A DNA stretch of 64,000 nt from Dyadobacter psychrophilus (GCF_900167945.1 NZ_FUZA01000001.1:62001-126000), one strand, 5' to 3'. Shown: positions 18,537-27,802, numbered from the stretch's first letter. Notes: a model not told the origin generated them from the letters alone. Made by a program: numbers and translations.

Positions 18537-18575
18537 CTTAGGGTATTCTCAAGGAAATCTTAAGGTTTGCTTAAG
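18537..18575 (-). promoter_or_regulatory. Four 11-bp direct repeats, putative response-regulator operator
   Basis: On the plus strand the units start at 18537 (CTTAGGGTATT), 18548 (CTCAAGGAAAT), 18559 (CTTAAGGTTTG) and 18570 (CTTAAG), exactly 11 bp apart. The last unit overlaps the stop of the histidine kinase gene. On the transcribed strand the consensus is YTTAAG plus five bases. OmpR/PhoB-type regulators bind direct repeats with this period. The same pattern occurs before the regulator gene at 20711-20754. Confidence 0.65.
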
Positions 18576-19950
18576 ATTCAAAAATCAGCTTGGCCTTCGT
18601 TCCTGCACCGGGCTGGCTTTCAATTTCGAACTGAATCGCCAACAGTTCACACATTCTTTTTACAATCGAAAGTCCCAGGCCGTTTCCTGTGATGTGTGGG
18701 TGCTGTAAAGGATTTGAGCGGTAAAAGGGTTCTTGAAGTTTCGGGATCTCATCGGCGGCTATGCCAATTCCTTTATCGATAACAGTATAAGTGATTTCGG
18801 AATTTAGCTTGTTGATCCCAATTCGAATGCTTTCGTTAGGATCGGAATATTTAATGGCATTGGAAATCAGGTTTTCAATAATTATTTCCACCATGTACGG
18901 ATCACTATAAACGTCGTACTGATCACCTATTTCGAGCTCAACGGAAAGTCCTTTATTAAGAATATGATCTTGCTGCCTTTGGAGGATCATAGCTGTCAAT
19001 TCGGCAAGGTCAGTGCTCCGGCTGTCTAGCGCTTTTTTCTGGCTTTCAAACCTGGCCAAAAGCAGCAATTGATCAACCAAATAGCTGATCCTGTCAATCT
19101 CTGTGATACAATAAGCTGCCTTCTCGACATACTCCTGCGCGGACCGCGGTTTACGGATCAAAACTTCCAGCGTTCCTTTGATAACTGCAAGAGGCGTTCT
19201 TAACTCGTGAGATGCGTCGGAGGTAAATTGCTTTTCACGCTCTACGGCATTTGCTATTCGGTCCAGCAGATCATTGATAGTAACCACTAATCTGCCAAGC
19301 TCGTCTTTACCCAGCGGCAATGGTATTCGGGCAGTCAGGTTTTCATTGGTGATCTTGCTGGCGGTATCAATCACGCTCAATACGGGTTGAATACTTTTGC
19401 CTGCAATGAACCTTGTCACAAAAAACAACACCAGGAGAACAATAGGAAAAGCGATCAGCAACACATTTTTCAGCGTGTCCAAAACCCGCTCTGACTCAGC
19501 AATAGGGATAGCAACGACCAGATACCCCGCGAGTTTGTCCTTTTCTTTCAATGCCACCTGGATCTGGGCAATGGATAGCCCTTTTAGTTTGCTCCGGAAA
19601 AATACCTTGTCTTTTTTGGAAAGATCCGTGCTCAACGCATCCTGTTTCAGATTGGGGGATTTTTCAATGGCAATACCGTTTTGATCCGTAATCTGCACAA
19701 ATACCGGATTCACTTCCAGCTCTCTATGCTCTCTTTCAAACCATTCGGCTTTGTCAGCAATGTAAGGCGCCCCATCTTTTACGCCCACTTCGTAAAAATG
19801 CTTGTCGGCTTCAAAAATGATATCTTTTTGCAAACCATTGAAAACTGCCAGGCTTACCACATAGTAGATCACAAAAAATATGACCGTCACCAAAAGTGCG
19901 GTGCTCAGCGTAAAGTCGGCAGCAATTTTATTTTTGTAGGAAGTAATCAT
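18571..19950 (-). CDS. HAMP sensor histidine kinase of the metal-efflux locus
   Basis: This is a 459-residue kinase with two transmembrane segments (about 13-36 and 163-186) enclosing a periplasmic sensor of about 125 residues. Then come HAMP, the H-box DASHELRTPLAVIKG (phosphoacceptor His), the N-box NLISNAIKYS and the G-boxes DKGIGIA and GNGLGLSIVKR. The start overlaps the end of the response regulator gene by four bases. Position next to the Rieske-YceI-CzcA operon and the shared repeats suggest it senses metal or periplasmic redox stress; the signal is not known. Confidence 0.93.
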   Translation of the reverse strand: MITSYKNKIAADFTLSTALLVTVIFFVIYYVVSLAVFNGLQKDIIFEADKHFYEVGVKDGAPYIADKAEWFEREHRELEVNPVFVQITDQNGIAIEKSPNLKQDALSTDLSKKDKVFFRSKLKGLSIAQIQVALKEKDKLAGYLVVAIPIAESERVLDTLKNVLLIAFPIVLLVLFFVTRFIAGKSIQPVLSVIDTASKITNENLTARIPLPLGKDELGRLVVTINDLLDRIANAVEREKQFTSDASHELRTPLAVIKGTLEVLIRKPRSAQEYVEKAAYCITEIDRISYLVDQLLLLARFESQKKALDSRSTDLAELTAMILQRQQDHILNKGLSVELEIGDQYDVYSDPYMVEIIIENLISNAIKYSDPNESIRIGINKLNSEITYTVIDKGIGIAADEIPKLQEPFYRSNPLQHPHITGNGLGLSIVKRMCELLAIQFEIESQPGAGTKAKLIFES

Positions 19951-20630
19951 GATGTGGGCTGGCCGATCTCTTTTGCAATGTAGCCCATGCCCCGGACAGT
20001 CTGAATATAATCTTCTTCTTTGGCCAATTTAAGCTTTTTTCTCAACGAATTGATATACACATCAATCACGCCGGTGTTATACTCAAAATGAATGTCCCAG
20101 ACACTTTCAATAATCCGGGTTCTCCGGCACACCTTACCCTTATTACGCAACAGAAATTCAAGCAATCCAAATTCCTTTTGGGTGAGCTTTATTTCTTCAT
20201 CCCCTTTAAACACCTGGTGAGAGTGCGTGTCAATGCGAATGGGCCCGAGCGTGAATTCGGCCTGCTCACCCGTGGCAGGACGCAGCTGCACTTTGATCCT
20301 TTCCAGAAGCTCGTCAAAACTGAACGGCTTCTTAATGTAATCATTGGCGCCAGCCTGCAGCCCAAAAATAGTGTCCTGCACCGTGTCACGGGCGGTGAGA
20401 AAGATCACCGGCGTCTTTGCAAAACGTTTTCTAAATTCCCGACAGATCTCCACGCCGCTTTTGCCAGGAAGCATCCAGTCCACAAGTAGCAGGTCATAAT
20501 TGCCAGAAAGTGCCATATCCAGGCCTACCGTCCCTTCACAGGCCGTATCCACTGCATATGATTCTTCTTCTAAGCCTTGTCTGAGAAAGTTCAGAATACC
20601 TTTTTCATCTTCTATTATCAGGATTCTCAT
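19947..20630 (-). CDS. OmpR-family response regulator
   Basis: This 227-residue protein has a receiver with the acidic pair in IIEDEKG, phosphoacceptor Asp in LLVDWMLPG, Thr in FLTARD and Lys in YIKKPFSFDELL. It is followed by a winged-helix DNA-binding domain (LTQKEFGLLEFLLRNKGKV to GVIDVYINSLRKKL and the RGMGY wing). It is coupled to the kinase gene by a four-base overlap. Repeats with the CTTAAG unit upstream of this gene and of the Rieske operon are its likely binding sites, including autoregulation. Confidence 0.94.
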   Translation of the reverse strand: MRILIIEDEKGILNFLRQGLEEESYAVDTACEGTVGLDMALSGNYDLLLVDWMLPGKSGVEICREFRKRFAKTPVIFLTARDTVQDTIFGLQAGANDYIKKPFSFDELLERIKVQLRPATGEQAEFTLGPIRIDTHSHQVFKGDEEIKLTQKEFGLLEFLLRNKGKVCRRTRIIESVWDIHFEYNTGVIDVYINSLRKKLKLAKEEDYIQTVRGMGYIAKEIGQPTS

Positions 20631-20710
20631 AGGTCTTACTTTTCGGATTGTGCTGTATGAAGGCCGAATTCGTAATTGCCAACGCCAATTGCTAAGTAAC
20701 TATCTCTGAC

Positions 20711-20754
20711 CTATAAAGACTCTTAAAGTTTTCTTAAGATATTCTTAAAATATC
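20711..20754 (-). promoter_or_regulatory. Four 11-bp direct repeats upstream of the response regulator
   Basis: Units start at 20711 (CTATAAAGACT), 20722 (CTTAAAGTTTT), 20733 (CTTAAGATATT) and 20744 (CTTAAAATATC), exactly 11 bp apart, with the same CTTAA core as the array at 18537-18575. At the same distance as in that promoter, a weaker -7-like box (TTACTTAG on the minus strand, 20692-20699) follows. This supports autoregulation of the two-component system. Confidence 0.62.
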
Positions 20755-20813
20755 TTTTTACCGCATATATAGGATCTCCTGTAAAGAACCAATGTGATTG
20801 TTGTGCCCTGAAC

Positions 20814-23474
20814 TTACAAGTAAGATGAGATCATACGTGCTGACTGGGAGAGTAGGAGCGGTAGTATGGCCCCTATCAGTACTAGTATAAAAGATTGTAT
20901 GTCGAGCGTATGCAGGGAAAGTACTTGTTTCAGCAATGGAATAAAATAGGTACTCAGCAGGATCAGAATGCACAAACCTTGCGCCTGCCAGATGAACTTG
21001 TTGCGGGTAATTTCATTGTAAAAAAAACTGCCTTTACTAGAATAAAGATTAAACACGTGCAGTAACTGGGCCAATGACAATGTATAAAAAGTCACCGTAT
21101 TGCCTTCCATCTGGTTCAGTCCCAGCTGACTGGTTCCATACCAGAAAACACCAAGGACACAGACAGTTATCACCAGTGCATAATAAACAATCCTGCGCCA
21201 GTCTTTCATTTCAAGGACGGGCTTCTTGGGATCTCTTGGTGGCGAATGCATGAGCTTGTTATTTTCTTTTCCAACACCGAGCGCAAGCGCAGGAAATACG
21301 TCGGTAATGATGTTGATAAATAGGATTTGCAGTGGCAGCAATGGGTTACCGACGCCCAGAAAGCCTGCAAAGGTTACCACGAAAATCTCGCTCATGTTAC
21401 AGGAAAGCAGGAAAACGATGAATTTTCGTATGTTCTCAAATATCACTCTCCCCTGCCCGATCGCTTTCACGATGGAGCTGAAAGAATCGTCTTTCAAGAT
21501 CATATCGGCCGCTTCTGCGGCTACGGCCGTACCACGCAGTCCCATCGCAATGCCAATATCTGATTTCTTCAATGCTGGCGCATCGTTTACACCGTCACCA
21601 GTCATGCCGACAATGTCTCCACGTTTTTGGTAAAAATCAATCATGTCCAGTTTCTGAGCCGGATTGACCCGCGCAAAAACCTGGCATCTCAGGATTTTAT
21701 CCCGATCTGTTTCGGATGAAAAATCAAATGCTTGAAGGTCTTTCCCGGTCAGAACAAGTTGCTCATCGGGCCCGACCAGCTCGACCTGTCTGGCAATGTT
21801 CAATGAAGTAGCAGGATGATCCCCTGTTACCATAATCACTTTGATACCGGCATTACTGCAAGCCTGCAGGGCTGGTGTAACTTCTGTAAGCGGCGGGTCC
21901 AGAAAGCCGATTAGCCCCAGGTAAGCGAGCTTTTCTTCTCTTGTAAAATCCTCAGCAGGTATTTGCCCTGATTCGCGGTAAGCAAAGGCAAGTGTACGAA
22001 GTCCCTGGGCTGCCATAAGTTCCGAAATTGCAAGGTCCTCTTGTCTTTTACTATCGCTTTCCCAATGGCAAAGCTCACATACTTCCTCGACGGCTCCTTT
22101 CACAGAAACATAGTATGTACCTTCCGACTCGTGCAGTGTCCCCATAATGCGCGTGTCCGAACTGAACGCCTGCTCTGCCTTTCTGATGTATTTCGAACTA
22201 AAAGCGTGCAGATCAATGCCCGCGCCCTCAGCGAAACGTAGCAGCGCAATTTCCACCGGATCGCCGATCTGCTTACTATCGGGCTCCCCCGAATTCAGCT
22301 GCGCATTGTTAGCCAATGCCCCTACCCGCGCCAGCAGTTCAAATTCCTTTGAGCTGGAAAGGTTTAAATCCTCGCCAGCCAGTTCCATCTCTTCTCTTCC
22401 ATTTTTTCCTGGGCGCAGGGTAACCAACAAATCACCTGCCGGAAAATGCAGTTGCTGTACTTCGATCTTGTTCTGGGTCAGTGTGCCGGTTTTATCTGTA
22501 AAAATCACATTAGTGCCGCCGAGCGTTTCCACCGCCGAAAGTCTTTTTACGATCACCTTCTTTTCAGCAAGTCTGAGCATCCCGTATGCAAGTGCGACGG
22601 TTGCCACAACCGACATTCCTTCCGGTATCGCGGCAATGGCCAGCGCAACCGCAGTTTCTATTAGCTGCTTGGTCTGCTCTCCCCGCAGCAAGCCTACTAC
22701 CAAAAACAGCATCGCCAAACCAATAGTGATCCAGATCAGTACTTTGGCCAGCGAATCGAGTTTAGCTTCAAGCGGTGTCGCAGTGCGTTTTGCCTGGTGC
22801 ACCATGGTCGCGATTTTGCCCAATTCCGTCGCCTGACCAATGCCGGTAACGATGGCTTTGGCATTCCCGCTAGTTACAGCTGTACCTTTAAACAACCGGT
22901 TGTGCTGGTCACCCAGTGGCGCATCAGCAGCCGAGGGTTCAACACGTTTTGCCGATGGGAGCGATTCGCCCGTTAAAGCAGATTCATCCACTTCAAGTTG
23001 GTTGGACTGCACGATGTTGGCGTCCGCTGGCACCAGATCCCCGGCTTCCAGCACGAGTATATCCCCTTCGGTGACGTTTTCAGAATGTATCTCCATGATT
23101 AGCCCGTCCCTTTGAACCCGGGCCGGCGTCGTATCCAGCTTGCGAAGCGCTTCCATGGATTCGCGCGCGTTGTATTCGAGTATGAATCCGGTTGCCGCAT
23201 TGATGACAATAACAGCCAGGACGGCAAAGCCTTCGACGGTGTCCCCCATTAAAAATGAGACTACCGATGCTGTTGCCAGTATCCACACAATCAAGCTGTT
23301 GATTTGCCGGAGCAGTATCGCCCAGAGGCTCTCAGGCTTCTCGCGGCTCAGCTCATTGCGTCCCAAACGCTGATTCCTGGATTCGGCTTCGGCACTGGAA
23401 AGACCCTTTTCAATGTCCGTTTGAAGGGTCTGGGCCAATTGCTGCGGACTGACTTCTTGAAAGGTTTTGGTCAT
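20814..23474 (-). CDS. P2-type cation-transporting ATPase (Ca2+-ATPase-like)
   Basis: This 886-residue P-type ATPase has the actuator motif LTGES, the phosphorylation motif DKTGTLTQNKIE, the hinge motif MTGDGVNDAPALKKSDIGIAMG and TM4 motif AIAAIPEGMSVVATVALAYG. The last resembles SERCA/PMR1-type calcium pumps. Ten transmembrane segments fit the length. It is the third gene of a run with D-lactate dehydrogenase and an NAD(P)H oxidoreductase (gaps of 31 and 14 bases), so it is probably expressed with fermentation genes. The transported ion is inferred from TM4 only. Confidence 0.92.
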   Translation of the reverse strand: MTKTFQEVSPQQLAQTLQTDIEKGLSSAEAESRNQRLGRNELSREKPESLWAILLRQINSLIVWILATASVVSFLMGDTVEGFAVLAVIVINAATGFILEYNARESMEALRKLDTTPARVQRDGLIMEIHSENVTEGDILVLEAGDLVPADANIVQSNQLEVDESALTGESLPSAKRVEPSAADAPLGDQHNRLFKGTAVTSGNAKAIVTGIGQATELGKIATMVHQAKRTATPLEAKLDSLAKVLIWITIGLAMLFLVVGLLRGEQTKQLIETAVALAIAAIPEGMSVVATVALAYGMLRLAEKKVIVKRLSAVETLGGTNVIFTDKTGTLTQNKIEVQQLHFPAGDLLVTLRPGKNGREEMELAGEDLNLSSSKEFELLARVGALANNAQLNSGEPDSKQIGDPVEIALLRFAEGAGIDLHAFSSKYIRKAEQAFSSDTRIMGTLHESEGTYYVSVKGAVEEVCELCHWESDSKRQEDLAISELMAAQGLRTLAFAYRESGQIPAEDFTREEKLAYLGLIGFLDPPLTEVTPALQACSNAGIKVIMVTGDHPATSLNIARQVELVGPDEQLVLTGKDLQAFDFSSETDRDKILRCQVFARVNPAQKLDMIDFYQKRGDIVGMTGDGVNDAPALKKSDIGIAMGLRGTAVAAEAADMILKDDSFSSIVKAIGQGRVIFENIRKFIVFLLSCNMSEIFVVTFAGFLGVGNPLLPLQILFINIITDVFPALALGVGKENNKLMHSPPRDPKKPVLEMKDWRRIVYYALVITVCVLGVFWYGTSQLGLNQMEGNTVTFYTLSLAQLLHVFNLYSSKGSFFYNEITRNKFIWQAQGLCILILLSTYFIPLLKQVLSLHTLDIQSFILVLIGAILPLLLSQSARMISSYL

Positions 23475-23488
23475 ATGTTTTAAAAGGG

Positions 23489-24049
23489 CTAGTCTGCGGC
23501 TATATCCTTGATAATCTTACTGCGTTTTTCTTCGTCCAGATATTTGACCCTGCCAATGCGGGTAACCTTTACAGGTTTGATCCCGCAAAATTCCAGTGTT
23601 GCTTTCTTGATGGCTTTGATATCACTGTTGGAGTATTGCCACCATAACCAGATCGCCGGTGCGTCCGAGGTAGTAATAACGTGAGCTGACCTTTTGCCCA
23701 GGAATTTGTCCCAGAATGGATCTTTTTCATGGTATTTAAAACCAAATCCTGGCAGTAATGCCCTGTCTAAAAGACCTTTGAAAATTGCCGGGACCGAGCC
23801 CCACCAGACGGGGTATATGATCACCCATTTTTGGCACCACAAGATATTCTCCTGCGTCTGCTGCAAATCCGGTTCGAGCTGCTGAATAACGGAATACCCT
23901 TTCCACAGAACCGGGTCAAACTGCATTTCACCTATATTCTGTCTGCGGACCTGATGCCCGGCCAGTAGCATTTTTTGCTCATAAGCATCCGCCAGCCGTC
24001 CATTGAAACTATTTTTGTCGGGGTGAGCTAGCAAAATGTAGATATTCAT
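23489..24049 (-). CDS. NAD(P)H-dependent flavodoxin-fold oxidoreductase
   Basis: This 186-residue protein is of the quinone reductase/KefF-YwrO family. It has the flavin-binding start IYILLAHPDKNSFNGRL and the motif YPVWWGSVPAIFKGLLDRALLPGFGFKY, which shapes the FMN/substrate pocket. It reduces quinones or related electrophiles with two electrons from NAD(P)H. It lies 14 bases before the ATPase gene and 31 bases after the lactate dehydrogenase gene. Confidence 0.9.
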   Translation of the reverse strand: MNIYILLAHPDKNSFNGRLADAYEQKMLLAGHQVRRQNIGEMQFDPVLWKGYSVIQQLEPDLQQTQENILWCQKWVIIYPVWWGSVPAIFKGLLDRALLPGFGFKYHEKDPFWDKFLGKRSAHVITTSDAPAIWLWWQYSNSDIKAIKKATLEFCGIKPVKVTRIGRVKYLDEEKRSKIIKDIAAD

Positions 24050-24080
24050 GAAATATAATGTTTAATGATTGACAGCCTGT

Positions 24081-25079
24081 TTACACCAAAACAATAGAAT
24101 TATTCTCTGGCTTCTGCCCGCAAGCAAGGTCATTGATGCTCTTCAAAGTAATCTGAGCTATTTCCGAGAGTGCTTCCTGAGTAAAAAATGCCTGATGCGC
24201 GGTGATCAAAACATTGGGAAAACTAATCAGGCGCTGGATCACATCATCATCGATTATGCTGCCTGAAAGATCCCTGAAAAACAGCTTTTCTTCCTGTTCG
24301 TAAACGTCAATCCCCAGATAAGCTACCCGCTTGCTTTTCAGCGCTTCAATTATGTCAGCAGTATTAATCAGCCCGCCGCGGCTGGTGTTGATCAATGCGA
24401 CGCCGGTTCTCATGGTGGCTATCGTCTTTTCATTAATTATATAATGGGTATCCTCATTAAGGGGGCAGTGCAGGGAGATGATATCACTACTTACCAGCAC
24501 GTCCTCCAATGCTGTGTACACGACGCCCGAACTTTCAAGCTCTTTATTTGGGTACAAATCGTAAGCCTTAACTTTGCAGCCAAAACCCAGCATAATCCGG
24601 CAGAAAGCGCCTCCAATTTTACCGGTCCCAATTACGCCAACCGTTTTTCCATACAAGTTAAAACCCATTAACCCATTCAATGAAAAGTCCTGCTCGCGTA
24701 CCCTGTTATAGGCTTTATGTGTTTTTCTGTTCAAGGTCAAAAGCATCGCCACCGTATGTTCGGCGACAGCCTGAGGCGAGTATTCAGGCACACGGCACAC
24801 CCGGATGCCATGAGCACGCGCGGCATCAAGATCCACATTGTTAAAGCCAGCACACCGTAGCGCAATGATCTTCACCCCTTTCTTGGCCAAAATCGAAATT
24901 ACTTCCGCATTGACTTTATCATTGACGAAGACACAAACCGCCTGCTGGTCCTGAACTGTGTTTACAATGTGTGGGCCGAGATGGGTTTCAAGATACTCTA
25001 TTTCGAATCCATAATCTTCATTATACAGGTCAAAAAACTGCTTATCATAAGGTTTAGCAGAAAAAAACAGGATCTTCAT
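24081..25079 (-). CDS. D-lactate dehydrogenase family 2-hydroxyacid dehydrogenase
   Basis: With the ATG at 25079 the protein has 332 residues; an upstream TTG at 25097 is less likely. It has the Rossmann motif GKTVGVIGTGKIGGAF and the catalytic set: Arg in LINTSRGGLI, Glu near GIDVYEQEE, and His in ITAHQAFFT. These fit fermentative D-lactate dehydrogenase (LdhA). It would regenerate NAD+ from pyruvate under oxygen limitation. A Fnr-like half palindrome (25167-25178) and a -7-like box (25136-25143) sit upstream at the spacing used by the other promoters of this island. Confidence 0.9.
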   Translation of the reverse strand: MKILFFSAKPYDKQFFDLYNEDYGFEIEYLETHLGPHIVNTVQDQQAVCVFVNDKVNAEVISILAKKGVKIIALRCAGFNNVDLDAARAHGIRVCRVPEYSPQAVAEHTVAMLLTLNRKTHKAYNRVREQDFSLNGLMGFNLYGKTVGVIGTGKIGGAFCRIMLGFGCKVKAYDLYPNKELESSGVVYTALEDVLVSSDIISLHCPLNEDTHYIINEKTIATMRTGVALINTSRGGLINTADIIEALKSKRVAYLGIDVYEQEEKLFFRDLSGSIIDDDVIQRLISFPNVLITAHQAFFTQEALSEIAQITLKSINDLACGQKPENNSIVLV

Positions 25080-25135
25080 CAGCTTGGGTCGTTTCAATTA
25101 TTCATTTCTTTGTTCATTCGTAATACAGATCGCTT

Positions 25136-25178
25136 CAAATAAAAAAGAGATTATTAAGGTATATTTTGACAAGCATCT
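25136..25178 (-). promoter_or_regulatory. Candidate Fnr/Crp-type promoter of the D-lactate dehydrogenase run
   Basis: The site TGACAAGCATCT (25167-25178) matches five of six core bases of TGA-N6-TCA. Its centre is 29.5 bp from the first base of the minus-strand box TTTATTTG (25136-25143; five of six to TAnnTTTG). That is the class II spacing seen at several other genes here. Confidence 0.42.
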
Positions 25179-25234
25179 TGCCGAAGTTTCGTGGCACTTT
25201 TCGCACAACCTAAATTCATCTAATACAATCAAAA

Positions 25235-25609
25235 ATGCAAAAGTCAAAGTCGATTGCGCGTATCGTCGGGCCTACCCTGATTGTAATGGTATCATCAGAA
25301 ATGAAATTTTGGAATCCGACCCTATATGACTCTCAGATTCTGCCTCTTGTTTACTTTTCGGGTGTCCTATTTTTTGTTGCTGGTCTTTCAATTGTCAGCA
25401 CGCATAATACTTGGGTCCGAGATTGGCGTCTTTGCCTAACAGGTATAGGGTGGCTTGGAATGCTGCTAGGGATAATCCGCATGCTTTTCCCGCAATATTG
25501 TATGAACAGTTTTGAAAATGGCCTGCCGGCCTTGATAACCGAGATTATACTTATCTTTACCGGCATCTTTCTAACGTTTAAGGCCTACAGCCCACTGAAC
25601 AGGCTGTGA
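25235..25609 (+). CDS. Small integral membrane protein, unknown function
   Basis: This 124-residue protein has about four hydrophobic segments (near 9-20, 33-53, 65-84 and 98-117) and a short basic start MQKSKSIARIVG. I do not recognise the family. Base composition and codon use look like the neighbours. It is transcribed divergently from the lactate dehydrogenase run. Its stop codon directly abuts the stop of the convergent SDR gene. Confidence 0.72.
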   Translation: MQKSKSIARIVGPTLIVMVSSEMKFWNPTLYDSQILPLVYFSGVLFFVAGLSIVSTHNTWVRDWRLCLTGIGWLGMLLGIIRMLFPQYCMNSFENGLPALITEIILIFTGIFLTFKAYSPLNRL

Positions 25610-26356
25610 TCAACCTGCCAGGTACCCTCCGTCGACTGGATAATATGAACCTGTAACAAATGACGATTTTGAGCTGCTTAACCATAACACTAATTCAGCA
25701 ACTTCCTCAGGTTCTCCCAGCCTGCCAATAGGGTGCTTGGTCACCAGCCAGTCGAGCGTACCAGCATCCATGTCCTTGAGCAGCGGCGTTTTAATAAAGG
25801 CAGGCCCTACTGCATTGGCCCGGATACCTTTTGCGCCATATTCCAATGCTATATTCTTTGTTAATCCAACAACCCCGTGCTTGGCAGCAACATAAGCCGG
25901 ACTGTTTGCGAATCCTACGTTTCCCAGAATCGAGGCCATATTTACAATCGCGCCCCCACCGGTATTGAGCATCGCAGGAATCTGGTAATGCATTCCATAA
26001 AAGACACCGGAGAGATTGATACCGATCACCTTGTTCCAGGCCTCGATCGGGTATTCTCCCACTGGTGCTGAAGCACCACCGATTCCGGCATTGTTGCAAG
26101 CGATATGTAATGCGCCGTAAGTCGCAACTGCCGCATCGACAAGTGCCGCATTGTCACTTGGGGAAGAGACATCTGCCTTGAAAAAGAAAGATTCTCCTCC
26201 TGCCTGCTTTATCATATCCACGGTTTCCAGCCCTTCCTTCTGCTGAACATCTGAAACGACCACCTTGGCACCCTCAGCGGCATAGGCTAATGCTACACTT
26301 CTGCCAATTCCGGAACCAGCTCCGGTAACGATTGCAACTTTGTTTAGTAACTGCAT
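25610..26356 (-). CDS. Short-chain dehydrogenase/reductase (SDR)
   Basis: This is a 248-residue classical SDR. The cofactor motif is TGAGSGIGRS (about residues 11-20), the NNAGIG motif follows near 89, and the catalytic Ser-Tyr-Lys set is visible as IVNMASILG then PAYVAAKHG. It resembles glucose/3-oxoacyl-type dehydrogenases that use NAD(P)H. The substrate cannot be told from sequence. A TGA-N6-TCA palindrome (26439-26450) lies 83 bases before its start, but the -7 spacing does not fit exactly. Confidence 0.92.
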   Translation of the reverse strand: MQLLNKVAIVTGAGSGIGRSVALAYAAEGAKVVVSDVQQKEGLETVDMIKQAGGESFFFKADVSSPSDNAALVDAAVATYGALHIACNNAGIGGASAPVGEYPIEAWNKVIGINLSGVFYGMHYQIPAMLNTGGGAIVNMASILGNVGFANSPAYVAAKHGVVGLTKNIALEYGAKGIRANAVGPAFIKTPLLKDMDAGTLDWLVTKHPIGRLGEPEEVAELVLWLSSSKSSFVTGSYYPVDGGYLAG

Positions 26357-26438
26357 GATGCCTTCATATTAAGTAAAAAGATTGGCGAAGGTATTCAGAC
26401 TCGTAGCTGGATTAATTGACGTGCGCGGCAATCCATTA

Positions 26439-26511
26439 TGATATTCGTCAGGTTTAACTCGCTTTTTAAGAATCTAGGATCTTAGTGTTACCATAACCCT
26501 GATTCATATCA
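26439..26511. promoter_or_regulatory. Two TGA-N6-TCA palindromes between the SDR and PAS-kinase genes
   Basis: TGATATTCGTCA (26439-26450) and TGATTCATATCA (26500-26511) both match the core palindrome of the island. Neither has a good -7 box at exactly 29.5 or 51.5 bp. The nearest is TACCTTCG (minus strand, 26388-26395), at 49.5 bp from the first site. Assignment to either divergent gene is uncertain. Confidence 0.35.
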
Positions 26512-26564
26512 TACCAAAAGCAGATAGCAATCATCAGGGGTTAGCATTTTCAATAAGAAATTAC

Positions 26565-27704
26565 ATGTCCTTTCACGACTTGGTGCTGCATCTTTTAGAA
26601 GAGATCCGGCAGCATGAATCAATATTACTCCTTATGAAAAAAGCATTGTCAGTCCAGTCTGTGGTGGATCGCATATCCGCTATGATCGCCTACTGGGATA
26701 AGAATTTAGTTTGCAGATATGCAAACGCATCTTACCTGGAATGGTTTGGCAAGAAAAGTGAAGACATGATCGACAAAATTACGCTTCCCCAGCTACTAGG
26801 CCCACTTTATGAGAAAAATCTACCATACATCCAGGGTGTTCTCGGTGGCAATGCCCAAACTTTCGAGCGGGAGATTATGCTTCCGAATGGCAAGACAAGA
26901 TACACACTTGCCAACTATTACCCGGACCTAGTAGATGGAAAAGTACTTGGGTTCTTTGTGCACGTAGCTGACATCAATGATGTTAAATTACTGCAACAAG
27001 AGCTGGCAAAGTCCAATAATGTGATCAATCAACAAAACAAACGTCTGGCAAATTTCGCGAATGTCGTCGCACATGTCCTGCGGTCATATGCAGGTAATCT
27101 GCGCTCGCTGATGACGTTGTACGAGCTAGCCGAAGATGACGCAGAAGAAACGGCAGTGATCCAAATGCTGAAAGACCTGTCCGAGGGGTTTTCATCCATG
27201 GTCGAACATTTATCGGAGATGGTCAAAATTCAAAATCATGATAAAAATAAATATCAGCCCTGCAATTTGCTCGCACACCTTTCAACGACGATCAATTCTT
27301 TAAGCCTGCAAATTAAATCATTGAATGCCTCGGTATTAACCAATGTTGACCCGGGGCTGCACGTCCTGGCACATCCGGCCTATCTGGAAAGCATTATTTT
27401 AAATCTTCTTAGTAATGCTTTGAAGTACCGACATCCCGTCAGGGCCCCGAAAATCAATATTGACACGTTTTGCACCGACACCCACCTACAATTTCGCATT
27501 AAGGATAACGGGATTGGAATTGACCTGCAAAAACACGGCAAGGATCTATTTGGAATGTATAAGACTTTTCATGGAAATGCGGATGCCAAGGGGATCGGGT
27601 TATTTATTACAAAATTTCAGATTGAAGCCTTGGGGGGACATATCCAGGTCGACAGTGAAATAGGTCAGGGATCTTGTTTCAAAGTGTCTTTACAACCTGC
27701 TTAG
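26565..27704 (+). CDS. PAS-domain sensor histidine kinase (soluble, orphan)
   Basis: This 379-residue kinase has no transmembrane segment. A PAS domain (about residues 30-145; IAYWDKNLVCRYANASYLEWFGKKSEDM) is followed by a dimerisation helix with H-box FANVVAHVLRSYAGNL. The ATPase domain has N-box NLLSNALKYR, G1 KDNGIGIDL and G2 AKGIGLFITK. The H-box is of the atypical HxLRS type common in Bacteroidota cytosolic PAS kinases. No response regulator gene is adjacent, so its partner is unknown. Confidence 0.9.
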   Translation: MSFHDLVLHLLEEIRQHESILLLMKKALSVQSVVDRISAMIAYWDKNLVCRYANASYLEWFGKKSEDMIDKITLPQLLGPLYEKNLPYIQGVLGGNAQTFEREIMLPNGKTRYTLANYYPDLVDGKVLGFFVHVADINDVKLLQQELAKSNNVINQQNKRLANFANVVAHVLRSYAGNLRSLMTLYELAEDDAEETAVIQMLKDLSEGFSSMVEHLSEMVKIQNHDKNKYQPCNLLAHLSTTINSLSLQIKSLNASVLTNVDPGLHVLAHPAYLESIILNLLSNALKYRHPVRAPKINIDTFCTDTHLQFRIKDNGIGIDLQKHGKDLFGMYKTFHGNADAKGIGLFITKFQIEALGGHIQVDSEIGQGSCFKVSLQPA

Positions 27705-27737
27705 CCGAGATATTCATTTTTCACAACCAGTGAAAGC

Positions 27738-27802
27738 TGACATAAATCATATCGTCACCTATTCATCGTCAGCCTGTTCGAGCCTTGCATACCGTTACTT
27801 TG
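27738..27802 (+). promoter_or_regulatory. Candidate Fnr/Crp-type promoter of the L,D-transpeptidase operon
   Basis: TGACATAAATCA (27738-27749) has the full core. Its centre lies 51.5 bp before TTACTTTG (27795-27802), five of six to TAnnTTTG. The operon start codon is at 27825. Confidence 0.5.
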
